From a bacterium (GTDB lineage Bacteria; UBA10199; 2-02-FULL-44-16; JAAZCA01), in assembly GCA_021810905.1 (NCBI GenBank), contig JAJZQH010000006.1, positions 62,001 through 126,000 on the forward strand: a DNA stretch of 64,000 nt, in the 5' to 3' direction. Position numbers and translations under genes: made by a program. Below, piece by piece: positions 61,123 through 64,000 of this stretch (the first letter of the stretch is position 1; each line of letters starts with the position of its first letter). The notes beneath the pieces are model-generated. The model was not told the origin of the DNA. It worked only from the letters and a program-made list of their open reading frames with translations, and ran no database searches.

Positions 61123-62137
61123 CTTCGCCCCCGTTTCGCAAATCCGCGCGCACGTCCTGCTGCGAAAAAATGCACCCATCGTCCTCTCCCATGTAGTCCC
61201 CGCTCGAAGCCCACGCGCGCGCGCGGCATCCGCCGCAGCTGACCCTGTGGATGCATTCGCCGCAGCGGCCGGAATACCTCTGTCCGCGCAGCTTTTGGAA
61301 ATGCGGATCCTTCCGCCACAACTGGGAAAACAGCGTCTCGCGCACATTGCCCACTTTGATTGGCAGGTACGGACACGGATGCACGTCGCCATTGGGGAGC
61401 ACGCAGCAGTACGAGATGCCTGCGAGGCAACCCTGCGTGAAGCGGGTGGGCTGCCCGATCTCGGCTGCGATGCGCACGAACTGCGGCGCGCAGACCGGCT
61501 TGATCTCGATTCCCAGGCCCTGCTGTTTCTTAAGGAGCTCGCGCAGCAGCTCTTCAACCTGCGCCGGCGTTATCGCGTCTTCCTCTATCGAGCAGCCTCT
61601 TCCGGTCGGGACAAGGAAGAATACGTGATGCGCCTTTGCGCCGAGCTTCACAGCCAGATCGCTGATCTCTCCTATCTCCTTCCAATTGTTCCGCGTCACC
61701 GTCGTGTGGATCTGGAATTCGAGACTCTCGTCCTTGCATGCGCGCATGGCAGCCACGCCCTTCTCCCACGCGTCCTCATCGCCGCGGAAGGAATCGTGCC
61801 CCGGCGGCGCTATGCTATCGAGGCTTATGCCGGCGCGCGAAAGTCCCGCGCGCTTGAGCCTCCGAGCGACATCCTTGCTGAGGAGCGTGCCGTTCGTGCC
61901 GAGCACGGGCCTGAGCCCATTATCGCCGGCGGCCGCTATGAGCGCCTCTATATCCTGCCGCATGAGCGGCTCGCCGCCGGAGAGCACGAGAATTTTGAAA
62001 CCCGCGCGCGCGATCTCGCCTGTGAGCGCAACGCTCTCGTCGGTATCGAGTTCGTCCGCATCTGCTACGCCCGCATCCCTGTAACAGTGAAGGCACCTCT
62101 GGTTGCAGGCGCGCGTCACGTTCCATGAGATCAGCAT
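61109..62137 (-). CDS. ahbC: Radical SAM Fe-coproporphyrin III synthase (AhbC)
   Basis: 342 residues. Converts didecarboxysiroheme to Fe-coproporphyrin III by loss of two acetate side chains. The radical SAM cluster motif is CNQRCLHC at the N-terminus (CX3CX2C), then LSGGEPLM and GISLDSIAPPGHDSFRG. A C-terminal SPASM-like Cys region (CVLPNGDVHPCPYLP, then CGECIHRVSCGGC) would bind a second cluster. The related NirJ of heme d1 synthesis is an alternative name, but the presence of AhbD and absence of other nir genes favours AhbC. It overlaps hemB by 7 bp. Confidence 0.92.
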   Translation of the reverse strand: MLISWNVTRACNQRCLHCYRDAGVADADELDTDESVALTGEIARAGFKILVLSGGEPLMRQDIEALIAAAGDNGLRPVLGTNGTLLSKDVARRLKRAGLSRAGISLDSIAPPGHDSFRGDEDAWEKGVAAMRACKDESLEFQIHTTVTRNNWKEIGEISDLAVKLGAKAHHVFFLVPTGRGCSIEEDAITPAQVEELLRELLKKQQGLGIEIKPVCAPQFVRIAAEIGQPTRFTQGCLAGISYCCVLPNGDVHPCPYLPIKVGNVRETLFSQLWRKDPHFQKLRGQRYSGRCGECIHRVSCGGCRARAWASSGDYMGEDDGCIFSQQDVRADLRNGGEGDGA

Positions 62138-63138
62138 GCCGTCTCCGCGATCCAGCGCGCCATATCCTTGGCGTGATACGTGATCACGATGTCCGCGCCC
62201 GCGCGCCTGATGCCCGTGAGCACTTCCATCACGATCTGTTTTTCATCGAGCACGCCGGCCGCGGCCGCGGCCTTCACCATCGCGTACTCGCCGCTCACGT
62301 TGTAAGCGGCCACCGGCACGTTCACGGAGTCGCGCACCCTGCGGATCACGTCGAAATAGGAGAGCGCGGGTTTGACCATGACGATATCCGCGCCCTCGGC
62401 GATATCGAGGGAGACCTCGCGCATCGCCTCCGCGAGGTTTGCGGAGTCCATCTGATAGGAGCGGCGATCGCCGAACTGCGGCGGCGATTCCGCGGCCTCG
62501 CGAAACGGTTTGTAGAATGAGGAGGCGAACTTCGCGCTGTAAGCCATGATCGGTACGCCGGAAAATCCGCTACCGTCGAGCACGCCGCGAATCGAGCGCA
62601 CCTGCCCGTCCATCATGGCTGACGGGGCGACCATGTCCGAACCCGCCTCCACCTGGGCCAGCGCCGCCTTTGCCAAAAGCTCCAGCGTTGCGTCGTTGTC
62701 CACCGCGTCGCCAGACGCCATGTCGCGCGCATTGCGGTTCAGCACTCCGCAGTGGCCGTGGTCGGTGTACTCGCACAGGCATACGTCGGTGATTACGAGC
62801 ACGCCCGGCGCTTTTTCCTTAATCTCGCGCACGGCGCGCTGGATTATCCCGTCGGCGGCGTACGCGTCGCTGCCGCGCGCATCCTTTCTCTGCGGTATTC
62901 CGAAGAGCAGGACCGCGGGCACGCCGAGCGACACGGCCTCGCGCGCCTCCTTCACCGCCTCGTCGATGGAGAGCTGAAAACAGCCCTGCATCGAAGAAAT
63001 CGGTATCCGCGTGTTCGCGCCTGGACGGACGAAGAGCGGCATGACCAGATCGTCCACTCCTACGCGCGTCTCGCGCACGAGATTTCGCATGGTTTCGTTG
63101 CGGCGCAGGCGCCTGGGTCTTATCGATGGGAATGACAT
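62131..63138 (-). CDS. hemB: Delta-aminolevulinic acid dehydratase (porphobilinogen synthase)
   Basis: Condenses two 5-aminolevulinate molecules to porphobilinogen, 335 residues. Active-site Lys residues are in MAYSAKFASSFY and IVMVKPALSYFD. The metal site DVCLCEYTDHGHCG has three Cys, as in zinc-dependent enzymes, and not the Asp form of Mg-dependent ones. It overlaps ahbD upstream by 19 bp and ahbC downstream by 7 bp. Confidence 0.97.
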   Translation of the reverse strand: MSFPSIRPRRLRRNETMRNLVRETRVGVDDLVMPLFVRPGANTRIPISSMQGCFQLSIDEAVKEAREAVSLGVPAVLLFGIPQRKDARGSDAYAADGIIQRAVREIKEKAPGVLVITDVCLCEYTDHGHCGVLNRNARDMASGDAVDNDATLELLAKAALAQVEAGSDMVAPSAMMDGQVRSIRGVLDGSGFSGVPIMAYSAKFASSFYKPFREAAESPPQFGDRRSYQMDSANLAEAMREVSLDIAEGADIVMVKPALSYFDVIRRVRDSVNVPVAAYNVSGEYAMVKAAAAAGVLDEKQIVMEVLTGIRRAGADIVITYHAKDMARWIAETAC

Positions 63139-64000
63139 GATTTCTCCTCGGAGTTATTGCCGATTTCTTCCTCAGTGAGATAACATGCAGGATCCTCCTG
63201 CCAGATGTCGTCGTATCTCGCCTCGGCCCTTGCCCTGAAATTGCCGTTGCACGCGTCGAGGAACCCGCACCTGCTGCACCGGCCCTTGAGCAGACCTTTT
63301 CTGTCCCGAAGCCGGCCGAGCAAGGTGTCTGTGGCTGCATTGCCCCAGATCTCTTCGAACGATCGCTCCTTCACATTGCCGAGCGAAGGCCCGTTCCAGA
63401 ATTGATCCGGATGCACGAAGCCGCGCTCGTCGATGCCGGCGATTCCCTCTCCAGAGCGGTTGCCGCCGTTGGAGCGCAGCAGCGTAAGAATCTCTTCCGC
63501 CCTCGCGGGATCTTCGCGCGCGGTCTTGAGATAGATGTAGGGTCCGTCAGCGTGATTGTCGACCGTCAGCACTTCCTTTTTTATTCCGCGTTCGATCAGC
63601 GAGCGCACCCAGTCGCATATCGAGTCGATAGAGCGCCGCGTCTGCTCGTGCGAGAGGTCGTTGTCCGCTATCGCAGCGCCCCTGCCTGAATAGACCAGGT
63701 GATAAAAACATGCGCGGTCCACGCGCAGGCCTTCAACGAGCAGCATGACCGCGGGCAGGTCTACGATGTTCTCCCGGGTCATGGTGAAGCGCAGCCCGAC
63801 CTTCTGCCCCGCATCCACGAGATGATTGATGCCGTCCACGGCCCGCGCGAATGCGCCGCCAAGGCCTCGGAAGCGGTCGTTGCGTTCGCCGATTCCGTCC
63901 AGGCTCACGCCGACGTAATCGCATCCGGCCGCCCGGATACTCTGCGCCAGCTCTGCCGTGATCAACGTGCCGTTCGTGGAGATGACGGTCCTGAGGCCCC
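63120..64000 (-). CDS. ahbD: Radical SAM heme synthase AhbD (5' end outside window)
   Basis: C-terminal 290 or so residues; the frame runs through the window edge, so the N-terminal CX3CX2C motif is not seen. AhbD turns the two propionates of Fe-coproporphyrin III into vinyl groups, giving heme b. Visible: TVISTNGTLIT (just after the edge), GVSLDGIGERNDRFRG, FYHLVYSGRG, and the C-terminal SPASM-like cysteines (CSRCGFLDACNGNFRARAE, then DPACYLTEEE). First visible gene of the heme operon. Confidence 0.92.
   Translation of the reverse strand, partial: GLRTVISTNGTLITAELAQSIRAAGCDYVGVSLDGIGERNDRFRGLGGAFARAVDGINHLVDAGQKVGLRFTMTRENIVDLPAVMLLVEGLRVDRACFYHLVYSGRGAAIADNDLSHEQTRRSIDSICDWVRSLIERGIKKEVLTVDNHADGPYIYLKTAREDPARAEEILTLLRSNGGNRSGEGIAGIDERGFVHPDQFWNGPSLGNVKERSFEEIWGNAATDTLLGRLRDRKGLLKGRCSRCGFLDACNGNFRARAEARYDDIWQEDPACYLTEEEIGNNSEEKSCHSHR

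Noticed and set aside
60664-61557. 297-residue version of AhbA
   Set aside because: The extra N-terminal part overlaps ahbC in another frame and is Ser/Arg-rich without homology; the GTG at 61122 gives the normal family length.

Overview
The window comes from a Gram-negative (diderm), GC-rich bacterium. It carries OmpA, a lytic transglycosylase and an outer-membrane barrel. A complete siroheme-dependent (Ahb) heme operon, FeoB iron uptake and large PAS/response-regulator systems point to an anaerobe or facultative anaerobe of the old Deltaproteobacteria grade (Desulfobacterota, Myxococcota and relatives). No rRNA or marker gene is present, so this placement is inference. No transposase, integrase, CRISPR array or phage structural gene was found.

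Layout. 1-8.7 kb: purine and molybdo-hydroxylase block, with the tail of one xanthine-dehydrogenase Fe-S subunit, guanine deaminase, YacG, a YchF-like GTPase, XdhC, a MocA-like transferase and a complete three-subunit hydroxylase. 8.8-17.2 kb: an OmpA protein and a six-gene phosphorelay operon. 17.2-31.8 kb: tRNA-Gly, a half-size TauE protein, RtcB split by a 507-residue intein, a methyltransferase, a peptidase-like hydrolase, a 493-aa protein with a caspase-like His/Cys arrangement, an M2-like peptidase, a lytic transglycosylase and a metallopeptidase/propeller/barrel fusion. 31.9-34.8 kb: iron operon with two DtxR-type regulators around feoB. 35-37.5 kb: two small paralogous peptides ending in FGAFK, a proline-rich protein and a START-like protein. 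37.5-44.5 kb: assorted housekeeping and transport genes. 44.6-53.9 kb: a more AT-rich defense-type island (Fic, hsdM relic, nucleotidyltransferase pair, one-piece restriction-modification enzyme, Mrr-type nuclease, DUF5677-like, ORF6N). 54-64 kb: a PHP lipoprotein, a repeat-rich spacer, alanine dehydrogenase and the operon ahbD-hemB-ahbC-ahbA-ahbB-hemL.

How genes work together. Guanine deaminase would make xanthine for the molybdo-hydroxylases; XdhC and the MocA-like protein would mature their cofactor. The heme operon supplies enzymes at both ends of the pathway: HemL and HemB for early tetrapyrrole synthesis, AhbA-D for siroheme to heme. FeoB and its regulators would supply the iron.

The most unusual feature is a class of short tandem repeats with 7-, 8- or 9-bp units. 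They fill many spacers between genes, usually as two arms in inverted orientation. They start at or overlap the stop codon of the upstream gene and occur in frame inside at least two coding regions (the Fe-S subunit at the left edge and the linker of the barrel fusion). The RtcB intein and the paired FGAFK peptides are the other main candidates for follow-up.
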